Part shown: positions 62,938-64,000 of the stretch, one piece after another
Position numbering within the stretch: the stretch's first letter is position 1
Layout of the letters: each line of letters starts with the position of its first letter
DNA from: Macrostomum hystrix
Lineage: Eukaryota; Platyhelminthes; Macrostomidae
Length of the DNA stretch: 64,000 bases
Direction of reading: 5' to 3'
NCBI GenBank assembly: GCA_950097015.1
Contig: CATNEN010000001.1
Location: forward strand, 19,844,501-19,908,500
The notes under the pieces: model-generated
Databases searched by the model: none
Seen by the model: the letters and a program-made list of their open reading frames with translations, nothing else
What the model was told of the DNA's origin: nothing
Translations under genes and position numbers: made by a program

Positions 62938-64000
62938 TGGGCAACATTGTCAACTGGGCATCATCATCAATAAGGAGTCCTCATCAAATGGGGGATCATT
63001 GTCAACTGGGCGATCATTGTCAACTGGTTGATCATTGTCAACTGGGGCTTCATTGTCAACTGGGGGAAAATTGTCAACTGGGGGATCATTGTCAACTGGG
63101 GGATCATTTGTCAACTGGGGGATCATTGTCAACTGGGGGATCATTGTCAACTGGGGGATCATTGTCAACTGGGGGATCATTGTCAACTGGGAGATCATTG
63201 TCAACTAGGGGATCATTGTCAACTGGGGGATCATTGTCAACTGGGAGATCATTGTCAACTGGGGGATCATTGTCAACTGGGGGATCATTGTCAACTGGGG
63301 GATCATTGCAAACTGGGGGATCATTGTCAACTGGGAGATCATTGTCAACTAGGGGATCATTGTCAACTGGGAGATCATTGTCAACTGGGGGATCATTGTC
63401 AACTGGGGGATCATTGTCAACTGGGGGATCATTGTCAACTGGGGGATCATTGTCAACTGGGGGATCATTGTCAACTGGGGGATCATTGCAAACTGGGGGA
63501 TCATTGTCATCTGGGAGATCATTGTCAACTGGGGGATCATTGTCAACTGGGGGATCATTGTCAACTGGGGGATCATTGTCAACTAGGGGATCATGGCCAA
63601 CTGGGGTATCATTGTGAACTGGGTGATCATTGTCAACTGGGGGATCATCGTCAACTGGGTTATCATTGTCAACTGGGGGATCATTGTCAACAAGGGGATC
63701 ATTGTCCACTGGGGAATGATTGTCAACTGGGTAATCATGTCAACTGGGGGATCATTGTCAACTGGGGGATCATTGTCAACTGGGGGATCATTGTCAACTG
63801 GGGGATCATTGTCAACTGGGTGATCATTGTCAACTGGGGGATCATTGTCAACAAGGGGATCATTGTGAACTGGGGGATCATTGTCAACTGGGGATCATTG
63901 TCAACAGGGGGAACATTGTCAACTGGGGGATCATTGTCAACTGGGGGTTCATTGTCAACTGGGGGATCATTGTCAACTGGGGGATCATCATCAACTGGGG
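62938..64000. repeat. 18-bp minisatellite, at least 57 copies, continues past the window
   Basis: The unit is GGGGGATCATTGTCAACT. Eighteen is a multiple of three, so long frames (repeating GSLSTG on plus; DPPVDN on minus) stay open on both strands. No signal peptide, splice site or non-repeat coding flank supports a gene. The array is still unbroken at the window end. Confidence 0.95.

Noticed and set aside
62988-63823. Repetitive GSLSTG and DPPVDN proteins on both strands
   Set aside because: Eighteen-bp array open on both strands; no start context, signal peptide or unique domain.

Overview
This window is animal nuclear DNA. Genes are split by GT-AG introns, an EDRF1 and an ARL16 orthologue are present, and the intergenic space is full of tRNA-headed SINEs, hAT and mariner elements, LTR fragments and long minisatellites. 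A spiralian fits best, and a repeat-rich free-living flatworm is plausible. The species call is inference: no rRNA or mitochondrial marker is present. Nothing looks prokaryotic.

Layout. (1) 0.6-1.8 kb: a complete four-exon ARL16-type small GTPase gene on the minus strand, assembled from exons too short to stand out as open frames. (2) 1.8-5.8 kb: AT-rich gene-poor DNA with a MITE and a full SINE. (3) 5.8-22.5 kb: five direct copies, all on the plus strand, of an intronless gene for a secreted two-part protein (Cys-rich N-terminal domain, LamG/jelly-roll-like C-terminal domain). Two copies are intact (13.5 and 21.5 kb) and three are broken (one frameshift, three frameshifts, one in-frame TGA). 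A small BOD1/Shg1-like ORF, a LINE relic carrying a mariner derivative, and a hAT element stuffed with a 16-bp minisatellite lie between them. (4) 22.5-25 kb: a Ty3-like relic and a possible inverted stub of a sixth copy. (5) 25.3-27.0 kb: a four-exon arrestin on the plus strand. (6) 29.9-46.0 kb: EDRF1 on the minus strand in seven exons with consistent phases. Its 9.4-kb fifth intron contains a complete, intronless, opposite-strand voltage-gated calcium channel alpha2/delta gene (35.4-39.2 kb) plus several minisatellites. (7) 46-58.5 kb: gene-poor DNA, then a decayed ZMYM1-like hAT transposon invaded by an LTR element, one LTR of which was itself invaded by a solo LTR, then a second hAT relic related to GTF2IRD2/ZBED-type transposases. 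(8) 59-60.4 kb: a small set of unidentified minus-strand ORFs. (9) 60.7-64 kb: a tandemly duplicated repeat and two large minisatellites, the last running off the end of the window.

The conserved genes (ARL16, arrestin, EDRF1, alpha2/delta) have no obvious shared pathway. The least explained material is the five-copy secreted family, which shows birth-and-death turnover and a patchwork of shared segments, and the nesting of an intronless ion-channel subunit gene inside EDRF1. All family calls were made by reading the sequence without database searches. Exon limits were chosen from splice motifs and reading phase.
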